In this document: positions 1 to 8,095 of the stretch, piece by piece
How positions within the stretch are numbered: position 1 is the first letter of the stretch
How the letters are laid out: the number at the start of each line of letters is the position of its first letter
Origin: Caloramator mitchellensis
GTDB taxonomy: Bacteria; Bacillota; Clostridia; Clostridiales; Caloramatoraceae
NCBI RefSeq assembly: GCF_001440545.1
Contig: NZ_LKHP01000010.1
Span: forward strand, 1 to 64,000
Reading direction: 5' to 3'
Length of the DNA: 64,000 nucleotides
Notes under the pieces: model-generated
The model's input: the letters and a program-made list of their open reading frames with translations, nothing else
Told to the model about the DNA's origin: nothing
Databases searched by the model: none
Made by a program: the position numbers and the translations under genes

Positions 1-55
1 CGTGTCGGCCGCTCGGATTAAAAATAATTAGGTAACACTATACATTATAATCCAT

Positions 56-1660
56 TTATCCCAATCCACCTCTAATGCTGCCCATCTTTATAAGGAGCTC
101 TTTTAATATATTGTATTCTTGACAGTTGTTATCTAAAATTTGAGATTCCTTACCCAATAGATGAAGAAGTATTGGTCGTGCAGTTTTCAATAGAGTATGA
201 TAAAAGTTGTTTTCGATGTTTGATTCCAGGTCAAAATTGAGATTAAGTATTTTGTTTGTAAGTTCAAAATCAACTTCATATTCTTTTCTGATATCATCAG
301 ATAGAATTCTCTTTGACACGCTGGGGTTAGCATATCTAGATGCAAATTCAAAATCACTTTTTATTTGGGGATAGAATTCCATTATTTTTTCTATTGCCCA
401 TTCTCCGTATTTGCTTTTAATCTCAATTAAAGCCCGTCCTGTTCCTAAGAATTCAGGGGGCATCCCTATGGAATACATAGATGCTGTAAATGTTATTGCT
501 CGTGGAATTGAAGTGCTTAAATTTGTATCAATTTCTAATAATTCTTTTTTTAATTTATCATCATTAATAATTTCTATAAATCTTCTCATATCTACAAACT
601 CTCTGTGATATGACAAACCTTTTTTAGAAGCAGCTAATCTATCACGGTTTTTGGGGATAAATAAGGATATATTAGAAACTGTTTCAGCGATTTTAATGAA
701 GGATTGAAGATAGTGCTTTGTGAATATTCCTATGAAGTCATAAATCAGGTTAATATCTTCAGAGGTAAATTTTTTTGGCTGGTATTTGTCTATATTAGTT
801 TTTAGATATTCAACTAATTTTTGCGTTTTCTCAAATCCATGGTCATACCTTAATGCTGATTGAATTGTTATTGTTTTTACTCCAGAATAAGTTTTTAAAA
901 AATTATCTAAGTTTTCTAATGTAAGTTGTCCTCTAAATGGGAGGGTTCCGCATCCCATTATTGGATAAACTTTAATAGAACTTTTTTCTGACCATATATT
1001 AGACTTGTATAGAGATAATATGACGGTTAGCACACTAGATACTATTCCGTAAGAAAGAGCAGAATCAGATCTTCCTATCATGTATCGTATATATTCTGGC
1101 TTATAATCTAATGCCTTTGTGTAATCTTCTAGTAGTTTATCAACGTTTATAAGTGATGATATATCTTCGAAAAGGGGAATTATTCCTATGGAGCTTTCAT
1201 CAAAGTGAATATTGAAGTTCTTGTTTCCAAGTTCAATAACTGATTTTATACGGGAGTTAACATCGATTAAATCCTTTGATGATTCACACATGGGGATGAT
1301 AACTTCTTTAATTGCCTGAAGTTTTGTCTTTTCATAAATAGAGATATTGGTTTCAACCACAGCCATAATACACATTATTTGTCTGAAAATGGTTTCTTTA
1401 TCGGCACTTGAAAGCCTAGGAGTAATAAAAACATCCTTTCCTGGGACTAAGTCATTGTTTAATAATTCAAGTGCTATCTGTAGTGGCTGGTGGTAAGGGG
1501 TCAATTTTCCTTCAAAATCTATCATAACCTCATCGATTCCTAATCCACCGCTGTCCTGCTTTATCAGGGAAAATACAGCCTCTTCGGGTTCCTGTTGAAC
1601 AGATATATATTCCTTTGCGTTATCTGGGTGCTGAGTCATCATAGTTAGAGGTATTCTCAT
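56..1660 (-). CDS. ppcA: Archaeal-type phosphoenolpyruvate carboxylase
   Basis: Cytosolic enzyme converting PEP plus bicarbonate to oxaloacetate, an anaplerotic step. The 534-residue length and the N-terminal MTQHPDNA stretch match the short archaeal-type PEPC family, which some clostridia carry in place of the ~900-residue bacterial enzyme. Conserved-looking blocks include EVMIDFEGKLTPYHQ near residue 45 and SALSYG near residue 205. The ATG follows a good AGGAGTGA ribosome binding site on the minus strand. The gene stands alone and is divergent from nrdD. The family assignment is by sequence recall and length. Confidence 0.9.
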   Translation of the reverse strand: MRIPLTMMTQHPDNAKEYISVQQEPEEAVFSLIKQDSGGLGIDEVMIDFEGKLTPYHQPLQIALELLNNDLVPGKDVFITPRLSSADKETIFRQIMCIMAVVETNISIYEKTKLQAIKEVIIPMCESSKDLIDVNSRIKSVIELGNKNFNIHFDESSIGIIPLFEDISSLINVDKLLEDYTKALDYKPEYIRYMIGRSDSALSYGIVSSVLTVILSLYKSNIWSEKSSIKVYPIMGCGTLPFRGQLTLENLDNFLKTYSGVKTITIQSALRYDHGFEKTQKLVEYLKTNIDKYQPKKFTSEDINLIYDFIGIFTKHYLQSFIKIAETVSNISLFIPKNRDRLAASKKGLSYHREFVDMRRFIEIINDDKLKKELLEIDTNLSTSIPRAITFTASMYSIGMPPEFLGTGRALIEIKSKYGEWAIEKIMEFYPQIKSDFEFASRYANPSVSKRILSDDIRKEYEVDFELTNKILNLNFDLESNIENNFYHTLLKTARPILLHLLGKESQILDNNCQEYNILKELLIKMGSIRGGLG

Positions 1661-1921
1661 AAAATCACTCCTAAAAACTTTATGTTATATTATATTCAAT
1701 AATGAAAGAAATGATAACGAAACTTGCAAATTTAATTTAATAATATCATTTTTGCACTTTGAAATCAATTATTTATGAAAAAAATATTTTGCTAAGATTC
1801 ATTATTCGATAAGTTGTCGTTGGTTCATAAGTCAAGTTCAAATTAATTTAGAAATTGATTGATATGGTGAGATTAGGATAAATTATATCTAAAATTCTTT
1901 GATTTATAAAATTATTTAAAT

Positions 1922-1948
1922 TTGACAAAACTATATATAGTATATAAA
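1922..1948 (+). promoter_or_regulatory. Putative nrdD promoter
   Basis: TTGACA at 1922-1927 and TATAAA at 1943-1948 are separated by 15 bp, a little short for a SigA promoter. The first NrdR-like box lies in the spacer and runs into the -10, so a bound repressor would block polymerase. Confidence 0.5.
1928..1943 (+). promoter_or_regulatory. NrdR box 1
   Basis: The 16-mer AAACTATATATAGTAT closely resembles the NrdR consensus (acaCWATATATWGtgt). It is a near-perfect palindrome located between the putative -35 and -10 of nrdD. NrdR is the ATP/dATP-sensing repressor of ribonucleotide reductase genes. Confidence 0.7.
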
Positions 1949-1959
1949 CTTTAATAAGT

Positions 1960-1975
1960 GCACTAAATATTGTGT
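1960..1975 (+). promoter_or_regulatory. NrdR box 2
   Basis: The 16-mer GCACTAAATATTGTGT matches the NrdR consensus core. It starts exactly 32 bp after box 1, about three helical turns, which is the usual paired arrangement for cooperative NrdR binding. It lies downstream of the -10 and upstream of the nrdD ribosome binding site. Confidence 0.7.
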
Positions 1976-2003
1976 TTATTTTACATAAGAAGGGGAGAGA
2001 ACG

Positions 2004-4037
2004 ATGCTTACACAAATCAAAAAAAGAGATGGAAGAGTAGTAGGGTTTAGTAAAGAAAAAATTACAAGAGCTATTTTCCTTGCCGCGCAAAACGTTGGTG
2101 GAACGGACTACACGAAGGCTGAAGAGTTGACAGAAAAGGTAATGGGTTATATGATGAACAATCTTCCAGAAGAAGAAATTCCCACTGTAGAATTTATTCA
2201 GGATTGTGTAGAAAAGGTGTTAATTGAGCATGGGCATGCAAAGACTGCAAAGGCATATATACTTTATAGGGCAAAAAGAACAAGATATAGGGAAGCAAAG
2301 ACGGAACTTATGGATGTTGTAAGAGAAATTTTAGTTGAAACAAATAGAGAGAATGCAAACATAGGAAACTCCCCATCAGCAAAGATGCTTCAGATTGCAT
2401 CGGCTGCAAGTAAACAATATTATTTACATAATGTAATTCCTGAAGATATGGCTAAGGCACATGTTAAGGCAGATATACATATACATGATTTGGACTTTTA
2501 TGGCAAAACTCTTAACTGTTTACAAATAGATTTAACAAAGTTAATGCTTAATGGATTTAATACTGGTTATGGTTATATAAGACCGCCAAAGAGAATATCA
2601 TCAGCAACAGCACAGGCAGCTATAATTCTTCAGAGCAATCAAAATGATATGTTTGGAGGTCAAAGTTTTCCTCATTTTGATAAATCAATGGCAGAGATAA
2701 TTAGAACATTTAAAGAAAAACCTTCATATGAAGAAGTATTCCAAGCAATGGAGGCGCTTGTTTATAATCTAAACAGCATGCATTCAAGAGCAGGAGCACA
2801 GGTTCCATTTAGCAGTATAAACCTTGGAACGGATACAACTGAAGAAGGAAGAATGGTAATTAGGGCTATGCTTGAGGCATTTGACAAGGGACTTGGAAGA
2901 GGTGAAAGCCCAATATTTCCTAATCTAGTTTTCAGAGTGAAAAAGGGAATTAATTTTGATGAAGGTGACCCTAACTATGATTTGTTTAAACTTGCAATGA
3001 AGGTTGCATCACATAGAATGAATCCTACTTTTAGCTTTATGGATTCAAGTTTTAACGCAAAATATGGTGATGAAATTTCTTATATGGGATGCAGAACAAG
3101 AACTATCCAAAATAGAAATGGACTCGAGATTTCTGCTGGAAGAGGAAATATAGCACCTGTTACACTAAATCTACCTAGACTTGCACTAAAGGCTGGTTAT
3201 GGGAATATAGATGCTTTCTTTAAAAATCTTGATGAAATGCTTGATTTAGCAAAGAGACAACTTTTACATAGATTTGAAGTTATAGCAAATTTAAAGGTAA
3301 AAGATCTCCCATTCCTTATGGGACAAAAACTCTATATGGGTTCAGAAAACTTGAAGGATGAAGATACTATAAGAGATGCTATTAAAAATGGAACTCTCGG
3401 AATAGGATTTATTGGTCTCGCAGAGACTTTAAAGGCTCTTGTTGGTAAGCATCATGGGGAAGATAAAGAAACCCACGAATTAGGATATAGAATTATAGAA
3501 TATATAAGAAAATATACAGATGCAACTTCAGAAGAAACTGGCTTAAACTTTGTTTGTTACGCGACACCTGCAGAAGGAACGGCAGGGCGATTTGTACCTT
3601 ATGATAGAAATACATATGGTTTAATAGAAGGTGTTACAGATAAAGAATATTACACCAATTCATACCATGTTCCTGTATCTTATGAGATTAGCATATTTGA
3701 CAAGATAGAAATAGAAGGAAGATTCCATAAGTTATGTAATGGAGGACATATAAGTTATGTTGAATTACCTTCGACTGTTGAAAACAATATAGAAGCATTT
3801 GAAAAGATACTAAGATGGATGGCAAAATGTGATATTGGGTATGCAGGAATAAATTTCCCAATAGATGAATGCAGAGTCTGCGGCCATAGAGGAATAATAT
3901 ACAACGAATGCCCGGAGTGTAAAAGTGAAGATATAAGAAGAATCAGAAGGATTACGGGATATCTTTCGACCATTGATAGATTTAATGATGCAAAAAAGAC
4001 TGAACTTAATGAGAGGGTTAAACATAACTGGCAGTAA
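2004..4037 (+). CDS. nrdD: Anaerobic ribonucleoside-triphosphate reductase (class III)
   Basis: Glycyl radical enzyme reducing ribonucleoside triphosphates to deoxy forms under anoxia. The 677 residues show an N-terminal ATP-cone (about 1-95, starting LTQIKKRDGRVVGF), the catalytic barrel, a C-terminal zinc site (CRVCGHRG then CPEC near residues 620-640) and the radical loop RRITGYLS with the glycine near residue 652. The ATG follows an AAGGGGAG ribosome binding site. nrdG, encoding its activase, follows 103 bp downstream. Two NrdR-like boxes at the promoter indicate control by dATP/ATP status. Confidence 0.97.
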   Translation: MLTQIKKRDGRVVGFSKEKITRAIFLAAQNVGGTDYTKAEELTEKVMGYMMNNLPEEEIPTVEFIQDCVEKVLIEHGHAKTAKAYILYRAKRTRYREAKTELMDVVREILVETNRENANIGNSPSAKMLQIASAASKQYYLHNVIPEDMAKAHVKADIHIHDLDFYGKTLNCLQIDLTKLMLNGFNTGYGYIRPPKRISSATAQAAIILQSNQNDMFGGQSFPHFDKSMAEIIRTFKEKPSYEEVFQAMEALVYNLNSMHSRAGAQVPFSSINLGTDTTEEGRMVIRAMLEAFDKGLGRGESPIFPNLVFRVKKGINFDEGDPNYDLFKLAMKVASHRMNPTFSFMDSSFNAKYGDEISYMGCRTRTIQNRNGLEISAGRGNIAPVTLNLPRLALKAGYGNIDAFFKNLDEMLDLAKRQLLHRFEVIANLKVKDLPFLMGQKLYMGSENLKDEDTIRDAIKNGTLGIGFIGLAETLKALVGKHHGEDKETHELGYRIIEYIRKYTDATSEETGLNFVCYATPAEGTAGRFVPYDRNTYGLIEGVTDKEYYTNSYHVPVSYEISIFDKIEIEGRFHKLCNGGHISYVELPSTVENNIEAFEKILRWMAKCDIGYAGINFPIDECRVCGHRGIIYNECPECKSEDIRRIRRITGYLSTIDRFNDAKKTELNERVKHNWQ

Positions 4038-4140
4038 TGAAGAGTCTTTTCACTGAAACATACTTGTTTTAAGTATATAGTTTTATTTAACTCATTATGG
4101 GAAGATGTAGAAATGTCAAAAAGTCAGGAGGCTGGCACTT

Positions 4141-4626
4141 ATGAGAATAGCTGGCGTTGTTAGGGAAAGTTTTGTAGATGGCCCTGGTATAAGATATACT
4201 ATCTTTGCTCAAGGCTGCAGCCATAGATGTGATGGCTGCCACAATCCATCAACCCATGACTTTGAGGGTGGGTATGAGATTAGCGTTGATGAGATATTTG
4301 ATGAAATACTAAAATACAAACATATAGATGGTGTTACGTTTTCAGGAGGAGATCCATTTTTCCAAGCGGACGAATTTAGCCTCCTTGCAGAAAAGGCAAA
4401 CGAAAAAGGGTTGAACATTATTGCTTACTCAGGTTTTTATTATGAAGATTTATTAAACAACGAAAAATTTAAAAGACTTCTTGAAAACATTGATATATTG
4501 ATAGACGGACCATTTGAAAGGGATAAGAGGGATTTAAGGCTAAAATTTAGAGGTTCAACAAACCAAAGAGTTATTGATGTTAAAAGAAGCTTAGAAGTGG
4601 GAAGTTTAGTTGAGATGGAGTTTTAA
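4141..4626 (+). CDS. nrdG: Anaerobic ribonucleotide reductase activating protein (radical SAM)
   Basis: Radical SAM activase that abstracts a hydrogen from the NrdD glycine to form the glycyl radical. The 161-residue protein has the CX3CX2C cluster motif CSHRCDGC at residues 26-33, the GVTFSGGDP SAM-binding GGD segment near residue 66, and the expected small size. The start follows GGAGG. It pairs with nrdD immediately upstream. Confidence 0.95.
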   Translation: MRIAGVVRESFVDGPGIRYTIFAQGCSHRCDGCHNPSTHDFEGGYEISVDEIFDEILKYKHIDGVTFSGGDPFFQADEFSLLAEKANEKGLNIIAYSGFYYEDLLNNEKFKRLLENIDILIDGPFERDKRDLRLKFRGSTNQRVIDVKRSLEVGSLVEMEF

Positions 4627-4677
4627 TATACTATTTTTGGACATTGAATTAGAATAAATATTTAAAAGTTTAATTTT

Positions 4678-4722
4678 AAGCCCCATGAATGATTATATTA
4701 TGAAATCGCTCATGGGGCTTTG
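4678..4722. terminator. Stem-loop between convergent nrdG and histidine kinase genes
   Basis: An 11-bp perfect stem (AAGCCCCATGA at 4678-4688, TCATGGGGCTT at 4710-4720) encloses a 21-nt loop. It lies between two convergent genes and could stop transcription from both sides, although the T tract is short. Its stem core resembles hairpins at 14181, 35986 and 56369. Confidence 0.6.
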
Positions 4723-4728
4723 TCCTAA

Positions 4729-4772
4729 TTGTCAAACAACTCAAGAAGTCAAGAAATCAAGTGACAGGCACC
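4729..4772 (-). repeat. Dispersed repeat copy 1
   Basis: Copy of the ~44-bp family, here with the variant head GGTGCCTGTCAC on the minus strand followed by the TTGATTTC/TTGACTTC/TTGAGTTG units and tail TTTGACAA. The minus-strand histidine kinase gene reads into it and takes its last codons and stop from it. Confidence 0.85.
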
Positions 4773-6232
4773 AATATATAAAATACTACGCCGTTAGGAG
4801 TGTTATTTACCCCATAGCTACCTCCGTGCATCTCTATAATGCTCTTTACAATTGAAAGGCCAACACCGGTGCCGCCAAATTTTCGATTTCTTGATTTGTC
4901 GATTTTGTAGAATAGGTCCCATATTTTATCTATTTCATCTTCAGGAATATGCGAGCCTGAGTTTTCTACTTCTAATTTTATCTTGTTGTCTTGTCTTAGC
5001 ATGTTTATTATTATTTGGCCATTATCATTTGTGTGCTTTATTGCATTTGTTAAAAGGTTTGTAATAACTTGACCTATCCTGTCCCAGTCGGCATATACTT
5101 CACAATTTTCAATTAAATTAAGTTGAAGGTCGATTGATTTTTCCTGTATAGGACCAATAAATTTCTTTACTGTTGAATCAACTAATTTATCTAAGTTAAA
5201 TTTTTCTTTAGAGATTTCAAGCTTTCCTGACTCCAATTTTGAAAGCTCTAACATGTCTTCTACAAGTGAAGCCATATTTTTGGTTTCGTCTAGTATTATA
5301 TCTAAATAGTAATCTTTATTCTTGTCATCAAATATATCATCTTTTAAAGCTTCAGCATATCCTTCTATAAGAGCTATTGGAGTTTTTAAGTCATGGGATG
5401 CTGCGGCAATAAAGTCTCGCCTCATTTTATCCAATTTTTTTTCTTTTTCAATGTCTTCTTCAAGTTTAGCATTTGCCTCTTTAAGAGAGGTTAATGCATT
5501 ATTAAGATTTTCAGACAAAACATTCAGGCTATTTGCAAGGCTGCCAATTTCATCTTTGGACTGGACAGAACATTTTTCAGAAAAGTCCAAGTTTGCCATC
5601 TTTGTTGCAACTTTATTCATTTGAACAAGAGGTTTAGTAATTATTTTAGAATAAAAATAGGAAAGTATTAATACAACAGCAAGAGCGAGAAAAATAAAGT
5701 ATAAAAATATTTTATTTATTATGAAAACTGCTTCGTTAATTGGTTGAACTGATGTAGCTGATATAATAATTTCACCTTTTTCGTTGTAGTTATAAACACT
5801 GACAATTCCTTTTATAGGGCCCTGGTTATCAGATAAGAAAAAGGTTGCAATATCATCGCTTTTTCTAACAAATCTCATTTCTGAATCGCCAATGTTTTTT
5901 ACAACATCAATAAGAAGTCGGTTCCTCAAAACTTTATCTCTTCCGTCAATTCTGAATATTTTGGGAACTAAATTTGAATTTAGAACAATTATCTTTGTAT
6001 TGCTGTTTTCTTCAGATTCAAGCAAAACCTTTTCAATTTCATCTAATGTTTTTGCCTTTTTGTAACCCGCCACAAATTCGTTAAGAGTCCTTTCGGTTTG
6101 ATAAATTTTTTGTTTTATATAAAATCTTTCAAAAAATAAGGATAAGAATAACATTGTAGAGATTATGAAAGCAACGAATATTGCTGCGTTGATAATAAAT
6201 AATTTTCTACTAATGCTATTAATCTTTCTCAT
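4757..6232 (-). CDS. Sensor histidine kinase
   Basis: Membrane sensor kinase of the OmpR/PhoR-partner type, 491 residues. Transmembrane segments lie at about 12-34 and 172-194 and flank an extracytoplasmic sensing region of about 140 residues. A HAMP domain (about 195-247), a short coiled coil, the phosphoacceptor motif AAASHDLKTP with His280, and the N, G1 and G2 boxes (TNLLTNAIKH, FGGTGVGLSIV) follow. It overlaps the response regulator gene by 14 bp and shares its operon. The last residues (LVPVT, stop) are encoded inside dispersed repeat copy 1. The signal sensed cannot be told. Confidence 0.93.
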   Translation of the reverse strand: MRKINSISRKLFIINAAIFVAFIISTMLFLSLFFERFYIKQKIYQTERTLNEFVAGYKKAKTLDEIEKVLLESEENSNTKIIVLNSNLVPKIFRIDGRDKVLRNRLLIDVVKNIGDSEMRFVRKSDDIATFFLSDNQGPIKGIVSVYNYNEKGEIIISATSVQPINEAVFIINKIFLYFIFLALAVVLILSYFYSKIITKPLVQMNKVATKMANLDFSEKCSVQSKDEIGSLANSLNVLSENLNNALTSLKEANAKLEEDIEKEKKLDKMRRDFIAAASHDLKTPIALIEGYAEALKDDIFDDKNKDYYLDIILDETKNMASLVEDMLELSKLESGKLEISKEKFNLDKLVDSTVKKFIGPIQEKSIDLQLNLIENCEVYADWDRIGQVITNLLTNAIKHTNDNGQIIINMLRQDNKIKLEVENSGSHIPEDEIDKIWDLFYKIDKSRNRKFGGTGVGLSIVKSIIEMHGGSYGVNNTPNGVVFYILVPVT

Positions 6233-6905
6233 GTTTCACCTCGAATCTATACCCATATCCCCTGACGGTGGTTATTAAATAGCCCTTTGAGCAGAGCTTT
6301 TCTCTAAGTCTTTTAACATGGGTATCTACCGTTCTTGCATCTCCATCATAATCAAAACCCCATATAGCATCTAGTATCTTTTCACGAGTAAGCGTAATTC
6401 CTTTGTTCTTAAAAAGATAAAGCAATATTTCGTATTCTTTTGGAGATAGGAATACCTCTTCTCCATCAACTAAAACTCTGTGGGCATCTTCGTCTATTAA
6501 CAATCCGTCATATGCAGCATTATTAATTATCTCTTGTGAATAGTATGTCCTTTTTATCAGAGCCTTTATGTTTGCTGAAATAACCTTTGGACTTACAGGT
6601 TTTGTAAGATATATATCTGTTCCAAGTTCAAAACCCAATAACTTATCATCATCATCGGATTTTGCTGTTAACATAATAACTGGTATTGAAGAAGTTTTTC
6701 TAATTTCATTTAAAAGACTCCAACCGTCCATGATAGGCATCATAACATCTATTACAGCAAGATGCATCCTTTGATTTTTGATTATCTTCAAAGCTTCATA
6801 TCCATTTTCGGCAGTTAAAACTGTATACTTATCCCTTATTAAATAAGCTTTAATAAGTTCTCTTATCCTTTCTTCATCATCGACAACAAGAATAGTTTCG
6901 TTCAT
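6219..6905 (-). CDS. Response regulator, OmpR/PhoB family
   Basis: 228-residue transcription regulator. The receiver domain has the acidic pair DD (9-10), the phosphoacceptor Asp53 in AVIDVMMP, and the conserved Lys in YLTKPVSP. The C-terminal winged helix shows TLTREKILDAIWG and the typical ending VRGYGYRFE. It is phosphorylated by the kinase encoded directly downstream and overlapping it. It is the first gene of a two-gene minus-strand operon, divergent from the RpiR regulator. Targets are unknown. Confidence 0.95.
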   Translation of the reverse strand: MNETILVVDDEERIRELIKAYLIRDKYTVLTAENGYEALKIIKNQRMHLAVIDVMMPIMDGWSLLNEIRKTSSIPVIMLTAKSDDDDKLLGFELGTDIYLTKPVSPKVISANIKALIKRTYYSQEIINNAAYDGLLIDEDAHRVLVDGEEVFLSPKEYEILLYLFKNKGITLTREKILDAIWGFDYDGDARTVDTHVKRLREKLCSKGYLITTVRGYGYRFEVKHEKD

Positions 6906-7070
6906 ATGACCACCTCATTTAGCAGTTTTTATTTTATTATATCTTTTTTGTTTAGTTTTGAAGTTACAAAAATATGAATAAATTGTTAACTACAACTTTG
7001 ATTTTAAAATCTCTTAAAAAATGATTGTAATGATGTTTTGTTGTATAATATAATTAAGCAACTTAAACTT

Positions 7071-7085
7071 AAGTGCCTGGCACTT
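7071..7085. repeat. Short palindrome AAGTGCC-T-GGCACTT
   Basis: A 15-bp perfect inverted repeat just upstream of the rpiR ribosome binding site. The GTGCCTGGCAC core recurs in the cysS terminator (41099-41112) and, degenerately, just before nrdG and in repeat copy 1. It could be an operator, or a member of a dispersed palindrome family. Confidence 0.55.
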
Positions 7086-7101
7086 TAAAGTGAGGGATAA
7101 T

Positions 7102-7947
7102 ATGGAACAAAATTGTATGCAAAAGATTAGGGATATTTTCAGTAGTTTGAAAGGAGCTGAAAAGAGAGTAGCAGAGTATATTTTGAAGCACCCTAAGGAT
7201 ATAATACACTTTTCTATTACAGAACTTTCAGAAGCTGCTGAGTGTGGAGAAGCGACAATTATAAGGTTTTGTAAGAAGTTGGGTTATAAGGGTTATCAGG
7301 AATTAAAGATTAAAATGGCAAGCGAAGTTATATCTCCAATTGAGGATATTCATGAAGAAATTAAAGAGAATGATGATGAGCTTGTTATAATGCAAAAGGT
7401 TTTTAACGCAAATATATATTCTTTAAACCAAACCTTGAAGTTAAACGATTATAAGCTAATAAAAAAGGCTATTGATATATTATATAATTCCGAAAGAATA
7501 GTGTTTTACGGGATGGGGGGTTCAGCTGCACTTGCATATGATTTTTATCATAAATTTCTAAGAACAGGCAAGTGGGTTGAGTTTGCTTCAGATAGCCATG
7601 TTCAAGCTATGATTTCTTCAAGACTCAATGATATGGACTGTATTTTTGCTATATCTAATACGGGAAGCAATAAAGATTTAATAGAAAATATTGGGATTGC
7701 CCGAAAAAATGGAACAAAGGTTATAAGCATCACTGCAAATAGTAAATCTCCAATTTCAAAGGTATCAGATGTTGTTTTAATATCCTATGGAAAGGAATCA
7801 AATTTTAAAAGTGAAGCAATGGAGTCAAGAATAAGTGCATTAAGTTTAATTGATACTATTTTCGTAGGATATTGTTTAAAGGATAAAGAGGAGTATCTTG
7901 ATAATCTCCATAAAGTAAGAAATGCTATTGCTGTAAAAAGATATTAA
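7102..7947 (+). CDS. MurR/RpiR family transcriptional regulator
   Basis: 281-residue regulator with an N-terminal RpiR helix-turn-helix (about 1-75, containing SITELSEAAECGEATIIRFCKKLGYKGYQELK) and a C-terminal SIS sugar-phosphate-binding domain (about 110-260, VFYGMGGSA and ISNTGSN). A start at ATG 7102 is preferred over GTG 7090 because a GAGG motif lies at the right distance before it. It precedes gluconate kinase and permease genes, so a phosphogluconate-type effector is likely (inference). Confidence 0.9.
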   Translation: MEQNCMQKIRDIFSSLKGAEKRVAEYILKHPKDIIHFSITELSEAAECGEATIIRFCKKLGYKGYQELKIKMASEVISPIEDIHEEIKENDDELVIMQKVFNANIYSLNQTLKLNDYKLIKKAIDILYNSERIVFYGMGGSAALAYDFYHKFLRTGKWVEFASDSHVQAMISSRLNDMDCIFAISNTGSNKDLIENIGIARKNGTKVISITANSKSPISKVSDVVLISYGKESNFKSEAMESRISALSLIDTIFVGYCLKDKEEYLDNLHKVRNAIAVKRY

Positions 7948-7973
7948 TCTGCCAATTTTGGCAGATTTTTTGT
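7946..7973 (+). terminator. Terminator of rpiR
   Basis: A 10-bp stem (AATCTGCCAA/TTGGCAGATT, 2-nt gap closing to a small loop) overlaps the stop codon and is followed by a T-rich run. Canonical rho-independent terminator. Confidence 0.85.
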
Positions 7974-7982
7974 TATATTATA

Positions 7983-8011
7983 TTGTATTTTTACATATAA
8001 TGTTTTATAAT
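7983..8011 (+). promoter_or_regulatory. Promoter of gntK-gntP
   Basis: TTGTAT (7983-7988) and TATAAT (8006-8011) with an exact 17-bp spacer. A short inverted repeat ATATT-TACG-AATAT at 8041-8054, between the promoter and the start codon, is a possible RpiR operator. Confidence 0.65.
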
Positions 8012-8095
8012 TAAGGAGAAAAGTTTCAAAATTATCAAAAATATTTACGAATATCATTAAAAGTGAAGAAATTTTTCAAAAAAAGGGGTAAGGTT

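Larger units (their letters stand above)
1661..2003. other. Intergenic region between ppcA and nrdD
   Basis: 343-bp divergent gap. It holds the ppcA ribosome binding site, an AT-rich stretch with no convincing gene, and, in its last 85 bp, the nrdD promoter with two NrdR-like boxes described separately. Confidence 0.6.

Noticed and set aside
1848-2090. 80-codon minus-strand frame overlapping the nrdD promoter and start
   Set aside because: It lies across the NrdR boxes and the nrdD start, lacks a ribosome binding site and has no family features.
3755-4025. Antisense reading frames under nrdD, and similar long frames opposite typA, cysS, proS and aor
   Set aside because: They are shadows of well-supported genes, with no ribosome binding sites or family resemblance.
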